Source: Chrysomallon squamiferum (lineage: Eukaryota; Mollusca; Gastropoda; Neomphalida; Peltospiridae). From it: a stretch of 64,000 bases of DNA. The notes under the pieces were generated by a model. The model had not been told where the DNA came from. It saw nothing but the letters and a program-made list of their open reading frames with translations, and did no database searches. The position numbers and the translations under genes were made by a program. Positions 1-13,008 of the stretch are shown piece after piece (position 1 is the stretch's first letter; each line of letters begins with the position of its first letter). The stretch covers positions 19,422,150 to 19,486,149 of the forward strand of contig CM022665.1 of assembly GCA_012295275.1 (NCBI GenBank), given 5' to 3'.

Positions 1-1020
1 TATAAGAACACAAATTATAATACCTTTTTTATTTGTTTAAATGATCAAAACCGTAAACAGGAAATGAACTTTTTTTCTTACTATTATCCAAGCATATGTT
101 TGTGCGTGCGTCAGATTATATAACTAAGAGGTTTTAATTTCAACTGTTCAGTTGTTTGGTTCTTCTTTATTTCGACTAGATCTAGATGTCAAATAAACAC
201 TGTGAATTTATTACTCAGTCAATTCAAGATGGTCTGTCTTGACTATAATCATAGTTTTCCTCGAAAATCACGCTTTCACGCTAATTTAATACATTGCTGT
301 CTTAGATATCGCAAAAGAACTACTTGTTTTGAACCAAAAAACAAAATCTGTAGGGATTCAATATTATTAAATTAAGTGGGGATTATGTCACAGGGGACTG
401 TAAAAGCGTATTACTTAATAAGTTACATGGGTAACCTGCTGCGGACTGTCTGCAATGGCGTCCATTCAGACATCCTCAACTTGGTCCAGCAGGATGAACG
501 GTTGCAAGCCAGTAGAACGCCACATCTTCTTTGTTCTGGAGAGTCAGACCTCGACAGAGGTTGAAGTTGTTTCTTTCTGCTTCAGTCTTCAACAGCTAAA
601 AGGCTGACGCATACGTACTTTGAGTCTTGTTTGGAAGGAGCATGTGGACAAAAGGTTCACGATGTTTGAAATTAGACCAAATGGGCGGGAACTCAAATCT
701 CAGCCGCAAATTCGAGACAATGTGATGCACTTCTCTTTATTAAATACACAGAGACACGAAGACGTTTTGCTTTACCTGTGATTAGGGGTGAAGTTTTGCC
801 GTCTCAAAACTGACATTACTTCAGAGATATTTATCATCATAGCATTGAGTCATCTTTAAAATGGTGCTTTGGTGTTGGAGTATTATATCATTTAAGTTTT
901 TCACGAATCGACAGTCCAGTAAAGTATCAAAAACCAGCAGTAATTAATACAGGTTCAGTGAGGCATTTACTATTAATAAATCACTAGTTTTTGAGAACTT
1001 GAATCATATCTAAAAAGAAT

Positions 1021-1056
<36 letters not shown>

Positions 1057-4000
1057 AAAAAATAAATTAGAAATATTTAGATATCAGTTTTCTTCTAAAT
1101 GCTACAAATAAAGGCAGGTATTTATAATTAGTAATAATTATTGTTAAAGACATTATTATTATTATTATCCATCCATGACGTTAAATAAGAAAATTATCTG
1201 AACTATGTAAAATATATATCCAAGGTTTATACGTATTTTAAAGTAAAAGTTGATATACCTTTTAAACGTTCTATGAATCAAAAACTATTATCGTACTATA
1301 ATCATACATGCTTATGGCTACTTGAACTTGAAAATATATTTCGCTACTTAATAAAACTGGTATCAGAATCATACAGATGGAACGAAAATCAGTATGCGTG
1401 GATTAAACAGTTTTATGCAATTTATTTATTGAAAGCGGTGATACATTCTTTGTATAATTCGTATTAATTTATATTTAAAACAAAAGGTAAAAATGACAAC
1501 CATAAACGTTTTACTGGGTCTGCAGTTATATGAAAACTTTGCTCTGGTCCTATTGGTTTGATATTCAGAAACAGTAAATAATGATGCAGTAGTGCGATTT
1601 TTTAAATAAGGTTTTCAAACTAGAAAATACAACTGATATTAAAACACAATAAAAAGTTAAAGCTATATTAATAGATTTAGAAAAAAAAATCCACACAATT
1701 ACAAAAAATACTTACGTACACCTGCACAGATTTTCTACAAACACACAGGCACATGTTCACCTGTACAAGTTTTAAAGAAACATGAATTGGATAGCATAAA
1801 AAAAGAGAGAAGAAAGAAAAGACCAAAAAAAAAAAAAAAAAAAAAAAAAAGAAATAGAAAGAAAAAATAGCACTGATATATGAATGTGTCCCATGACGTT
1901 TTAGTTTGTTATTTTATTTTTTTTAATTTTTATTATTTTTTTTTTTTCTCCTTCAGTTTATTTTCATTCGTGGCAGTTACAGATATATAAACAATAAAAG
2001 CTCGAACACGCATTTAATCAAGTTTGTACTGTACAAATACGGAATGGTTTAAGAACAGAAGTAAACAAAGTTTACATTTATGTAATTAACATCAGTTGTC
2101 TTTAATTTTTCATATCTTTTCCATGCCAAACTGTGTGTTTTCCCACAGTTCCACGCAGTTTTGTTCTTTCATAGACTCCTCCAACAATACAAGACATTTA
2201 TTTTTTATATACAAACACTTGAATAACAACAAGAAAGAAAAATTATACTGCATTTATGTTGACAGCAATACTGAACGACAAAAAATCAGTCGGATCGAAT
2301 TTTTACGTCATTAATAAATAACGTGAAATTGTTATCTCCTTTATATTAATGGTTGCCATTAATTCCCTAGTATTAGTTATAAATATAAGCCAACCTTCGG
2401 GACGAATGCTTAACTGACATCGGAAAAACCCCCAAAAAAAAAAAAAAAAAAAAAAAAAAGAACAAACAAACAAACCAAAACAAAAAATATATATATATAT
2501 ATGTATGTATATAAAAAAAAAGTTTTTTTTTACTGATGTCACGAAAGTCTTTTCATTCTTGATTTATCGTTCGAGTAAATGTTCTTTTGTCAGCATTGTG
2601 TCTGAATGTGACCTGTCTTCAGCTGAATGTCTGAAAGACGTTTCTGAAAATCTAACCTGCTCTTGACAATGTCCCGCATTCTTTAAAAATGTATGTAGTG
2701 TTTGATATGTTGCCTAAATCATACATTTTCATGAAGCATTGTATCCTCTTTTTTTGCATCCAGTTTTGATCACAGGACGGAGAAGAACATGCATTATCGC
2801 CGTTTTCTTCGAAATAATATGCATTTCGGTAATAAATTGTTAAAAAAATATAAAAAAATTAAATAGTCTGTCATTTTCTTTTTTCCACAAATAACAGTAT
2901 ATTTATAAAGGACATGAACTTGATTACAATCTATGGCATATTTAATATCCCGTTTATTACCGTTATAATTTTTCTTGGCAATATGGCCGGGTCAACTGAT
3001 ATTAAAGAATAAATGCAAAAAGGTAGATATTCAAAATTGATTGACATCCCTTAATACACCTTGACGCCGCAGAATATAAACAAAATTAAATTTTACTGAA
3101 AAGCACGAATGCATTTGACAGATGTAATATTTGGAACTGGTTCGGCAATGATATAGCATTACCATAAATTTTAAACCAAATTAAATTAGATGTGTTATCA
3201 AAATATTTTGCTAATAAAAAAGCAAACGGACAAATTTACAAAATTAAAAAAAAGAAATAATTTTATTTTGTAAATATATTTTATTTTCAGGAAGATGGTC
3301 TTATTAAATTTATTTTTGGGACAGTAACGAGAAAGTTTTTTTTTTTTTTTCCTTTTTCAAAATCATTTTTACATGAAATTGTTTAAAAAGGTCAGTGTGT
3401 CCTTACGACAAACGGCTCAGGAATGCCACCATTTTTTGTCTGTATTATTTTTCAGCACTTTAAAGATAAACTCAGCACGTATTTAACTTTCTGAATTAAC
3501 TTGTGATTTCTGTCGCATAACATCAGTAGAAATTTGTTTGAGGTTACAACAATCAGTTTTCCGAATTATTTAGCCTACTGACGTCCAGATTCTAACATTT
3601 ATTAATAATAGTATTTATTAGTTTGATCTACATACAATCAAAGAGAGAAATACGCTAACATATTTTAAATAAAATATTTGCTGTATAGAAAATATAACGG
3701 GAAATAATCCAGGATTCTTCCAAAGTCAATCGATTATCCCTTCAAAAGCCAACACAGTAAAAACTATTTCCGTTTTAATGATGAAATCGTAGATATATTA
3801 ACCTTTATCTTCCATAGTGTTAATCTGAGATTTAGCGAAAACAATAGGTTATGCAGTTCATGAAATACCTATCATTGTTTTTACCTGTATACTTTCATTA
3901 TTCATATCCACATGAGTGGGAAAGTATTGCAGACAGACAGAAAGATGGTAAAATCTGAAAAATTCAGATGCTGAAGGAATGTAAAATAGATAAACAAACA

Positions 4001-4440
4001 GACGGATAGACAGACATAAGAGAAAAAAACAGTGGTTAGCTAATATTCATTTCATGGTATTTACAAACATTCTCTGTTTTTTTCATTTCTTTCTATTTAT
4101 CTTTATTTATTTATTTATTTATTTACGTCCTGTAATAGAAAATAAATATATAATATCACACCCACACGCGCGCGCACACCCACACGAACACACATATGCA
4201 GTTTTGTTCACGTTTATAGTTAATTTCTAAAGCCAGACAAGTCTATTAAAAAAAAAAAATAAGAAGAAAAATTAGCAGAAGGTAATATTTTAGTTATACC
4301 TTCTCATAGAAGACTTATATTTCTTACATCAACCGATACACCATAAATGTTTACAGTTTTGCTGAATAAAAAAGGACGAAATGCAAACAGATCGCTACTA
4401 GCACTCTACTACTTGTGTGTATTAAAAAAATAAATAAATA

Positions 4441-4473
<33 letters not shown>

Positions 4474-5400
4474 CCCCCCAAAAAACACATGCTTGGTTAC
4501 GACATAAACGACAGTGTTAACAACAGTCGCAGACATCAACACCTTCGAGATCATGAATATTTCGTCAACGATAACGGTGCCTACTGGGCATATACCGGTA
4601 GCGTCTTAGGCCTAACCACTGGGAACAACTGTAAACATTACTTCGTTACCGATTTCGAAAGAATCTAGACTTGTTACCTGTATTAAATTTGATTAATATT
4701 ATATATTTTGTTTTTAAAATTCACTTTTTAAAAGTTATATCCTAGAATATTGTCAGATAATCTCTTTGATTTTATATATTTTTCAATTTATAACCTGATA
4801 AGATATTCCCTGAAGTGAAAACATTTTCATTTTTATCAAATAATTTAAAAAAAAAAAAAAAAAAAATTGATTGCTTATGCATTTGCGTTCCATTATATTC
4901 TTTCCACTGAGTCATTCATATTTTATCTTACTGTTCTTTTATCGTTGGTGTTTTTTCGGCGGTGTAAGAACTGGTGTTGATACGACATCACTTCTACGCG
5001 AGAGTGTTCATTTAATCTTGGCTCAAGAATTTGTCTTCACTCTTTATCCAGAGTCTGGATTTTTTCAACATAGTCAGCGAACTTGTCCTCTGTAAGGTCA
5101 GCAAACTACAGGATGACCTACTTGATTTATCGCCATATAAACATTATTATTATTATGTAAATATCAATTTTATGTATTATTATAGTGTTATAATGTTTAT
5201 TTTTTGCATACTGCCAATGCCTATCTATTCTTCAGATAGTTCTGCAATAAACTAGCTGAAATAATAAACTATGGCCGCGTCAATTATTTGAAAAAAAATG
5301 AATTTGTCTTTGTCTTTTAATTTCATTCTCAACAAAGAAAATCTACCATAAATTGGATGGGATTGGCATCTCATGTATTAAACTACTCCGTAGAGTAATG
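1..5400. other. gene-poor AT-rich stretch, no gene supported
   Basis: I see no exon chain, RNA gene or complete transposon here. It holds poly-A runs (about 1,021-1,051, 1,829-1,850, 2,434-2,459 and 4,848-4,866), an (ATA)n run near 4,440-4,472 and short CA-rich patches near 4,160-4,195. All open frames are short (under 82 codons) and look like chance or low-complexity translations. A somewhat GC-richer patch at about 420-660 is described separately in the findings. Confidence 0.6.
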
Positions 5401-5480
5401 AAGAATTAACCAAATGAAACAATAACAACATGAACACTACGATGATGATGACGATGATGAAGAACAATGCAATGATATGA

Positions 5481-5726
5481 ATGAATGAGGCTGGTGTAGC
5501 AGCAGCTCCATGGCACTCTCCTCGGGAACTTCAGTTAGAGTGTTTTGGTGTGGAGGAGTGTTTTGAGGCTCGTATACCGGGTCCGGATCTGGTACTTAGA
5601 GCAATTTTACTCTTAGGACAATTTGCCTTGCCCGATCTCAAGATTACCGCGAGTTCTACCGATCGTGACAATTCGCAGCGTAGTCTTAAGGTGCATCCGA
5701 AAATCGCGCGTAACAGTATGCTTTGA
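5481..5726. promoter_or_regulatory. CpG-rich islet, possible promoter or 5' exon
   Basis: About 240 bp contain roughly 16 CpG dinucleotides, including clusters such as CGCGAG, CGATCG and CGCGCG, in surroundings where CpG is rare. An 81-codon open frame on the + strand crosses it, and the - strand is also largely open. No splice partner or family resemblance could be recognised. It could be an unmethylated promoter, a 5' exon of a gene outside the window, or a young repeat not yet depleted of CpG. The sequence shows the base composition only; any function is inferred. Confidence 0.3.
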
Positions 5727-7654
5727 TTCTTAATTTAATGTAATTATTATTATAATGGTGAAATACAAAACGGAGTTAGCTCAGTGCAAACGTGACAGAG
5801 AGGATCAGTTATTATGAATGTGCCTTTTGGGACGTTTCCAGTTACAACTATGTTACATAATTAGTTTATTAAAGACTACAGGAAGCCATTTCCACCTCTA
5901 AATAACAAAAATCTGTATTTTACATCTTCATTAAACAAAAAAAAAAAAACTAGTAATAATAATAATAATAAACAGATGGGAAAACAACATTTATTTGGCA
6001 TCTAATTTACATTTATAATAAAATGCATTGATATACAGTTAAACAAATATTTCATTCATTCGTTCATCAGTTATGGAAATCAATAGCTACCTCAGTGTGT
6101 AAGAATGCTTTTTCACACAGAACATGCCTAAAGTATCTTGTATCGATTCACAGAAACAAACGGATGTTGATGGCAATTACCGTTAGTCTCCAAATCGGAA
6201 AGGTGAGATCAAATATTCTTACAAATTACTTCCTAGCAATTATAATTTTTTTGCGAAAGTACTAAAATAACTTGCATGTATTATTAATAACTGAAGAAAA
6301 AGTGTAACAAACAGAACAGGACATATTTCACAAACACACAAAGTACAGAAACATTTTTTTACTTACTGCGATATATTATTCTAATGCTTCTCTGATAACT
6401 AAGTTCCTGGATAATCTTTCGTGTCTTGTGTTTTGTGTATGCCATTTTTATTTTTATACAACCCAACGTGGAATCTCTTCCGTTTATTCACAGAGGCTGG
6501 CCAATCAGAACCCACAACATCGCGTCACCCATTTGTTATGAATGAAATAGTATGTGATGGATGTTCTGGAAATCCAATAAGCAATTCCTTCAACCTCCTG
6601 CAATTAAGAAAACTTCCTGTGTTTAAGGTTTATCGCAAGATATTAATGTAAGCTTTATTTACATTACTGAACACCAGTTATAATTACAAATATGATAAAG
6701 TTATAAACGATGCCTCGGTGTGCCAATGGGACAGTGCAACAGTGGCGATTGTCCCGAATCATTTGGGCACGGCTGTTGTACTGCCGATCGGGGAATATGG
6801 CGGGGAACGACACACATGTGTTTACATACGTGGCCACGCACACACGCACACACCCACACCCACACGCACACCCACATGTGTATCTATGTATGTATTATAT
6901 ATATGTATGTATGTAAACGTATATACGCATGCATAAAGTGTTTTGCTTTAATAAAGACAAACATTAATATGGAGGCGGGATAAATAATTATGTTTACACC
7001 CACACTAATTTGTGATAAAATTACATATAATGAACTTACTATTTCATTTTGTTTCATTCATATAAAAAATTTATTGCTTAAATTATCACGCCTGAGTAAA
7101 CCTCGCACGAAAAAACATCAGCTTGTGCACTTGTGCATTCTGAAGTAAAGTTACAACATTCAAAGGTGTTAAGAAATATACTCAGATTTCTGCTTAGACA
7201 AAGGAACAAAAGAAAACTGAGGTATGGTTTAGAAAAAAAAAAAGTCTTCCCGTTACCTGGAACTGAAGCCAAACTGTCATAATGAAAATTACTTGAATTT
7301 TTTTACGGTTCTTTTTTCACTTCTCTTTTTTCAGCTTTTGATTATTCATGGACAAATTTTCTCCTAATAGTAGCCCACGTAGGCCCGGCGGATTTCCACT
7401 CTCGCTTATTATTATCAATATAAATCAGACGCCTAATTAAGCATTACGAAACATACTGCAAGATCGTTAATCAATTTTTCATTCACTCGTGTGCTCTGCT
7501 TTGGAAGGGCGGCATAACGTGGTAAATAAATTGCTATTGATCATATAGAATTTGAAAAGTATGTTTAGTGACACTTCAAGACATTTGAACAATTGTAATT
7601 GCTAAATATCAGATTTATAAAAATGTAAGCCATTCAAATATTTTATTATTAATA

Positions 7655-7725
<71 letters not shown>

Positions 7726-9033
7726 GCATTTTGTATTTATGATATAAGTAATGAAACATGGCTCGGCTATTCTGTTGGTTATTCATATTAATTAAGAAAA
7801 CAGGATTTTAAAGAAATATACCTTCCCATGGAGAATAAAATATGTATCATCACTTGTTGTTAGCACGTCACGAAACTGGCAGGAATGCGCCAAAATATTA
7901 GTAAAATTCATTCTGATCAGCATTAGTAAAATAATCAAGTGCATTATCTAACAGTTAATATCAATAATCTTTTTGAAGAAGCGTCTGAATTTAACGAACT
8001 ATACAGTTGAGATGATTTCCGGGTCTTTGATATTTTTATATAGGTTATACAGTTACTAATAATTTCACGGTAAAGAGTAAAATTCATAAATGTAATATAC
8101 ATCTGTAAACATCGTGCATTATCCGATACACTGATAGATTTTAAGTTTATTAATTATTAGAATTATCACCAAACCAAGAATAAAAAAAGAAATGAAAAGC
8201 AAAAACGAAACAAACCCAGAAAACAAAGAAAAGTGAAAAAAAATGGAAGCTCGTAACAGAGGGAGAGAGAGAAAACATATGCCAAGAAACCCTTTTAAGT
8301 ATCACTATTACGTACAAAAATTAAGGTAATTCCAACGATAAAGCAACATTAACGGAAAATCATCAGTAAACGCGTTTTTACATATTTCACTTATTATTGC
8401 TAAATGTTTTCAAAAATAAACTGCTTGGATCCCACGGCTATTTGTTCGGTCACTGAGCCGCAAATTATCTTAGATGTTCATATTTAATATTAACTAACAT
8501 GACACTGTTATAGATTAAATGATGTTGAAAAAATCCTGGGCGTCACGTTTGTTGCCTGAATAGAACAGCTAGGCACGATAATATGATGTTAGTTGCAAGA
8601 TTTGTTTTTGAAAAGGTCACTTCATGATATTTATTATGCCTGTCAATAAAATTTTTTAAAAAGACAACAACAAAAAAAAAAAAAAAAATAAATAACGAAC
8701 AAAAACAAACAAACAAACAAAACAAAAACAAACAGAAAAGAAACAAAGAAAACAGAAAAAGAAGTGAATTCTAAAAAAATCTGTAGAAGCTGTAACGAGA
8801 CAGTTTTCACCTTAGCTTCTTTTATACAGCTTATTCTCTCTCATTCTCCAGCTTGTACAGTTATTATTATTTGTTAATAAAAGAAAAACAAATATAAATC
8901 ATCTTACACGTACATTTTTAAATGTTTTGTTTATATATCCTCTGTATAATATACTCTTGTTAAATATGTATTGTAACATAATTATTTAGTATGCTTATTC
9001 CATTCGTCACCATGTACGGGTGGATATATGCTT
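5727..9033. other. intergenic or intronic AT-rich sequence
   Basis: No gene was recognised. It contains CA-rich tracts at about 6,838-6,876, a long (ATT)n tract (next entries), and poly-A/T patches that open short frames on either strand. A slightly GC-richer patch lies at about 6,690-6,835 but shows no recognisable protein. Confidence 0.55.
7651..7724. repeat. (ATT)n microsatellite
   Basis: An almost uninterrupted ATT trinucleotide array of about 24 units, flanked by ordinary AT-rich sequence. It is visible directly. Arrays of the same unit occur near 4,440, 18,816 and 61,440, so this motif is common in the genome. Confidence 0.95.
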
Positions 9034-10308
9034 TGATGTGCTATGCTGTGATATGCTGTGCTGTGCTGTGCTGTGATATGTTGTGCTGTGCTGAGCTGTG
9101 TTGTGCTGTGTGATATGTTGTGCTGTGCTGAGCTGTGTTGTGCTGTGCTGTGCTGTGATATGATGTGCTGTGTTGTGCTGTGTGATATGTTGTGCTGTGC
9201 TGAGCTGTGTTGTGCTGTGATATGATGTGCTGTGTTGTGCTGTGTGATATGTTGTGCTGTGCTGAGCTGTGTTGTGCTGTGTAATATGTTGTGCTGTGCT
9301 GTGCTGTGATATGTTGTGCTGTGCTGTGCTGTGATATGTTGTGCTGTGCTGAGCTGTGCTGTGCTGTGCTGTGTGATATGTTGTGCTGTGATATTTTGTG
9401 CTGTGCTGTGTTGTGATATGATGTGCTGTGCTGTGATATGTTGAGCTGTGCTGTGTTGTGCTATGCTGTGTGATATGTTGTGCTGTGCTGTGTTGTGATA
9501 CGATGTGCTGTGCTGTGCTGTGATATGATGTGCTGTGCTGTGTGATATGTTGTGCTGTGCTGAGCTGTGTTGTGCTGTGTAATATGTTGTGCTGTGCTGT
9601 TCTGTGATATGTTGTGCTGTGCTGAGCTGTGCTGTGCTGTGTGATATGTTGTGCTGTGCTGTGCTGTGTGATATGTTGTGCTGTGATATTTTGTGCTGTG
9701 CTATGTTGTGATATGATGTGCTGTGCTGTGATATGTTGATATGTTGAGCTGTGCTGTGTTGTGTTATGCTGTGTGATGATGTGATGTGTTGTGCTGTGCT
9801 GTGTTGTGATACGATGTGCTGTGCTGTGCTGTGATATGATGTGCTGTGCTGTGCTGTGTGATATGTTGTGCTGTGCTGAGCTGTGTTGTGCTGTGTAATA
9901 TGTTGTGCTGTGCTGTTCTGTGATATGATGTGCTGTGCTGTGTTGTGATATGATGTGCTGTGCTGTGCTGTGCTGTGATATGATGTGCTGTGCTGTGTGA
10001 TATGTTGTGCTGTGCAAAGCTGTGCTGTGCTGTGTAATATGTTGTGCTGTGCTGTGCTGTGATATGATGTGCTGTGCTGTGCTGTGTGATATGTTGTGCT
10101 GTGATATTTTGTGCTGTGCTGTGTTGTGATATGATGTGCTGTCTGTGATATGTTGTGCTGTGCTGTGATATGATGTGCTGTGCTGTGCTGTGTGATATGT
10201 TGTGCTGTGATATTTTGTGCTGTGCTGTGTTGTGATATGATGTGCTGTGCTATGCTGTGTTGTGATATGATGTGCTGTGCTGTGCTGTGCTGTGCTGTGA
10301 TATGTTGT
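9034..10308. repeat. 1.3-kb pentanucleotide-derived satellite with higher-order structure
   Basis: The array is built from a 5-bp unit (CTGTG and variants CTGAG, TTGTG, CTATG), punctuated by ATATG-type blocks. Longer patterns recur: a block beginning ATATTTTGTGCTG appears near 9,388, 9,686, 10,106 and 10,209, and a GATACGATGTGCTG block appears near 9,497 and 9,808, about 310 bp apart. So the array expanded in units of about 300 bp as well as 5 bp. Three 5-bp units make 15 bp, or five codons, so the - strand stays open for 442 codons and reads as His-Ser-Thr-Ala-Gln-type pentapeptides. I treat that frame as a by-product of the repeat and not as a gene. Confidence 0.95.
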
Positions 10309-10970
10309 TATTTTTTCCCCTAAACCATATTTCATTAAAACTTAAATAGTTCTAACGCAACACTAACAATGGGGTATATTTCCAAGTAGTTTTTTCTCCT
10401 TGAAATAACAGTAGCCAAACTAAAGTTCAAAGCCTTTTTATCTATGTAAATGGTAATGCACTGTACATATATTCGTAATTTCATTACAGACCGATCAGTT
10501 TAAATTTAGATAAGATGATTTATTTAAAAATCACTGTCAACCATGAAGAAAGGTATTCCTATTACTTTTCACTGCATACATATTTTATTGCGGGTTCTGT
10601 CTTTAAATATAATGTATAGCTTCATAATCGTTACAGCGAATGTTTGGCATTTCAAGATAAATCCATAAAATTAAGTCGAAAATGAGAAAGAATTTTTAAA
10701 CAATCTGTACATAAACAGTTGAAGTAATATGATATCTTGAATATTTTGTAGTGCACCGTCAGTCATGGCTCGGGTTTATCAGGAGTCTTGGTATGTGTTA
10801 TCCTGTTTAAAGAGCGGTTACCATTTTAATATGATTATTATAACTAATAAACAATGCCACAACAAACCAAAATCCCACAAACCCGCAACCGTGTATATGA
10901 CGTCTAACTGTTGCTAATAAAATCTGTTTAGGTCAACAAAAGGAATATTCACCTATTTACAGACGGACAG
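10309..10970. other. unique AT-rich sequence, no feature seen
   Basis: No open frame, repeat or motif of note. It separates the satellite from the GGAT/GA microsatellites. Confidence 0.5.
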
Positions 10971-11013
10971 ATAGATGGATGGATGGATGGATGGATGGAT
11001 AGAAACATTCATA

Positions 11014-11088
<75 letters not shown>
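10971..11088. repeat. compound microsatellite (GGAT)n then (GA)n
   Basis: About seven tetranucleotide GGAT units are followed, after a short spacer, by about 36 GA dinucleotides. The array abuts the first copy of the 252-bp duplication. The frame reading Arg-Glu repeats is a by-product. Confidence 0.95.
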
Positions 11089-11091
<3 letters not shown>

Positions 11092-11115
11092 ATTGCTATA
11101 AGATGTATTTATTTG

Positions 11116-11367
11116 CTAGAACAAATCGTGCCAAAGATAACTTTAGACATCTACTGGATCCAAGCACACTACCTTGGGAACCTTAATGCAGGGCATAGTG
11201 AGTAGGTTATTGGGTCAGCAAAAGAAAAAAGTCCGCCCTCGGTGCCTTCTACAGCGATACGAGCCGAGTGAGATTGCTATTAATTAAATAAACTACTTAT
11301 TATATGTTTTTTCAACTTTAAACCATTTCTTACTGATATATCACGAACTTTTTTCTTCCTTTTTAAT
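11116..11367 (+). repeat. 252-bp direct duplication, copy 1
   Basis: This block recurs at 13,009-13,260 with the same length. By eye I find one difference (C against T near the middle of the first third), so about 251 of 252 bases match. Weaker similarity seems to continue for about 20 bases past the right edge. Within it, after a TTTAG at about 11,146, one + frame is open for 46 codons and ends in TAA, followed at once by AATAAA-like sequence. That frame is richer in GC, Lys/Arg and Gln than its surroundings. I do not recognise the protein. It may be a duplicated 3' exon, a captured gene segment, or a repeat family with two recent copies here. Confidence 0.85.
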
Positions 11368-11389
11368 CAATTTACAGCCGATATCAAAG

Positions 11390-11690
11390 CTGTAGTTTAT
11401 AATTCGATCGCCTGTTGGAACAACGCTAGAGTGAGTACAACAATTCGCGGCGAATGTTGCTGCAATATAGATTCCGATAAATGAATTATTAACATCGTGC
11501 TGGGGATATATATGGAACTTCTATAAATATTTACCCATAGTGTAGGCGGCGGTAAGGACAAATATGAATTCCCGGGCGATCCAAGCTCGCGATTCATTCA
11601 CGCCTATTTTACATTACTGTATAATTATCATACTGTACCAATAGTGCCAGAAAGCGTGATGTGACGTCAGTATGCTCTAGTTTCTTTTTA
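11390..11690. promoter_or_regulatory. CpG-rich patch with a perfect CRE, possible promoter
   Basis: This patch carries many CpGs (for example in CGATCGCC, CGCGGCG, CCCGGGCG, CTCGCG) and a perfect cAMP-response element TGACGTCA at 11,662-11,669. It directly follows copy 1 of the duplication. CREs near CpG-rich sequence are typical of promoters of CREB-regulated genes, but no transcript can be tied to it here. Only the motifs are seen; the role is inferred. Confidence 0.3.
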
Positions 11691-13008
11691 GTTTCTACAG
11701 TCTTTTTTTTTTTTTTTTTTTTTAAATTGAAGTATATTTGAAAAGTGCGTTATTAAAATGTCAAAGTGTATTTAATTATACCATTTTATTAAATGATTTC
11801 TTTTTTAAAATGAATGAATGGATAAATAAATAAATGATTACATTGTGGGCTCATTTGATCGGAATAAAATTATTTTATACATACCAGTATTTATTTATTA
11901 TGTAAATGAAATATATTACACCGACACTAAAAAGAAGAAGGCGTTTATTGATAATAAAATGAAGTAAAAACAATGTTTTGAAAAAACTTGCAACATATGA
12001 CGTAAAACAAACAAACAAACAAACAAAAAATAAAATAATAATGTTATATATATATATATATATATAAGATATACTGAAAGAAACAGTAAGACGTAAATGA
12101 GATAATTCTTACACGACTGAAACATATTTACATGCAATCAGTTAAAATATAAGTCATCATTGTTTTTAATTATAATTATTTTTGTTCAGTAAAAAAAAAA
12201 AAAATTACATCATACTCTTGTGAAACAAGCAAATGCGCATTTTAAATATATCTAATATTTCCAGTAAAGGATATCACTTTAAAAATCCATTTCATTTTCA
12301 TGACAGTTTGAATCTAACACTCAAACACTTTCAGTTTAAATGTACCTCCAAGTTATTATTTTACTGGTTTAGATGACTTATCTTCGGTAGCAAATTGGCT
12401 TCCCTCTGTGCAATAACATTACGACTACAGGAAAATAGCGGTGTCCAAGTATTTTTTAACTGTCCTCTTTTGTTTTTATAATTCATTACTGATTAAGATT
12501 GGTCGTCAGGAAACATAAATATAACATGGAAATATACATTATATGTTTAGGCCTTCGATTCTTCGTATTAAGACACATTTTAAGAGCGTGTTTCAACGAA
12601 GATTTCTAACTCTGTATTTATATGTCTATTTTCACTGTGAATTATAGTTTCGGTATTCCTTAAATTTTATTGAAATAATATTTTCACAAGTTAAAAAAAA
12701 TTTAAAAAAAAAAAAAAAAAAATTAATTAATTAATAAACTAACAAGAACAAAATAGATAATTACCTATCAGTAATAAAATAAATAACTAAAAAAAAATAA
12801 TAATAATAAAAATAAATATTTAATTACTTGATGATTTTTCTGTAGCTGATTGTTATCTTTTTCTAAAAACTTGAGATCTGGTCTAAAAGAATTGTAAAAT
12901 TAATGCCAATGGGGTTGGTGTTTTTTGGTTGTCTTTTTTTTTTTTTTTTTTTTTTTTCCTCAGTGCCGTAATATGCATTTTTATCCATGATTTTGTATGT
13001 TTGTATAA
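11691..13008. other. AT-rich spacer between the two duplicated blocks
   Basis: It contains poly-T, (TA)n and poly-A runs (about 11,703-11,723, 12,045-12,066, 12,700-12,721 and 12,930-12,957). No gene or transposon end was recognised that would explain the duplication around it. Confidence 0.5.

Noticed and set aside
2303-2542. 79-codon - strand frame rich in Phe and Tyr
   Set aside because: Produced by poly-A and (TA)n tracts; no conserved composition.
9007-10335. 442-codon open frame on the - strand
   Set aside because: It is the translation of a 5-bp satellite (His-Ser-Thr-Ala-Gln repeats). The motif lacks stops in every phase, so the frame is expected without any coding function.
10975-11205. 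Arg/Glu-repeat frame and similar frames at 15,206-15,588
   Set aside because: They translate (GA)n and (CA)n microsatellites; length comes from the repeat.
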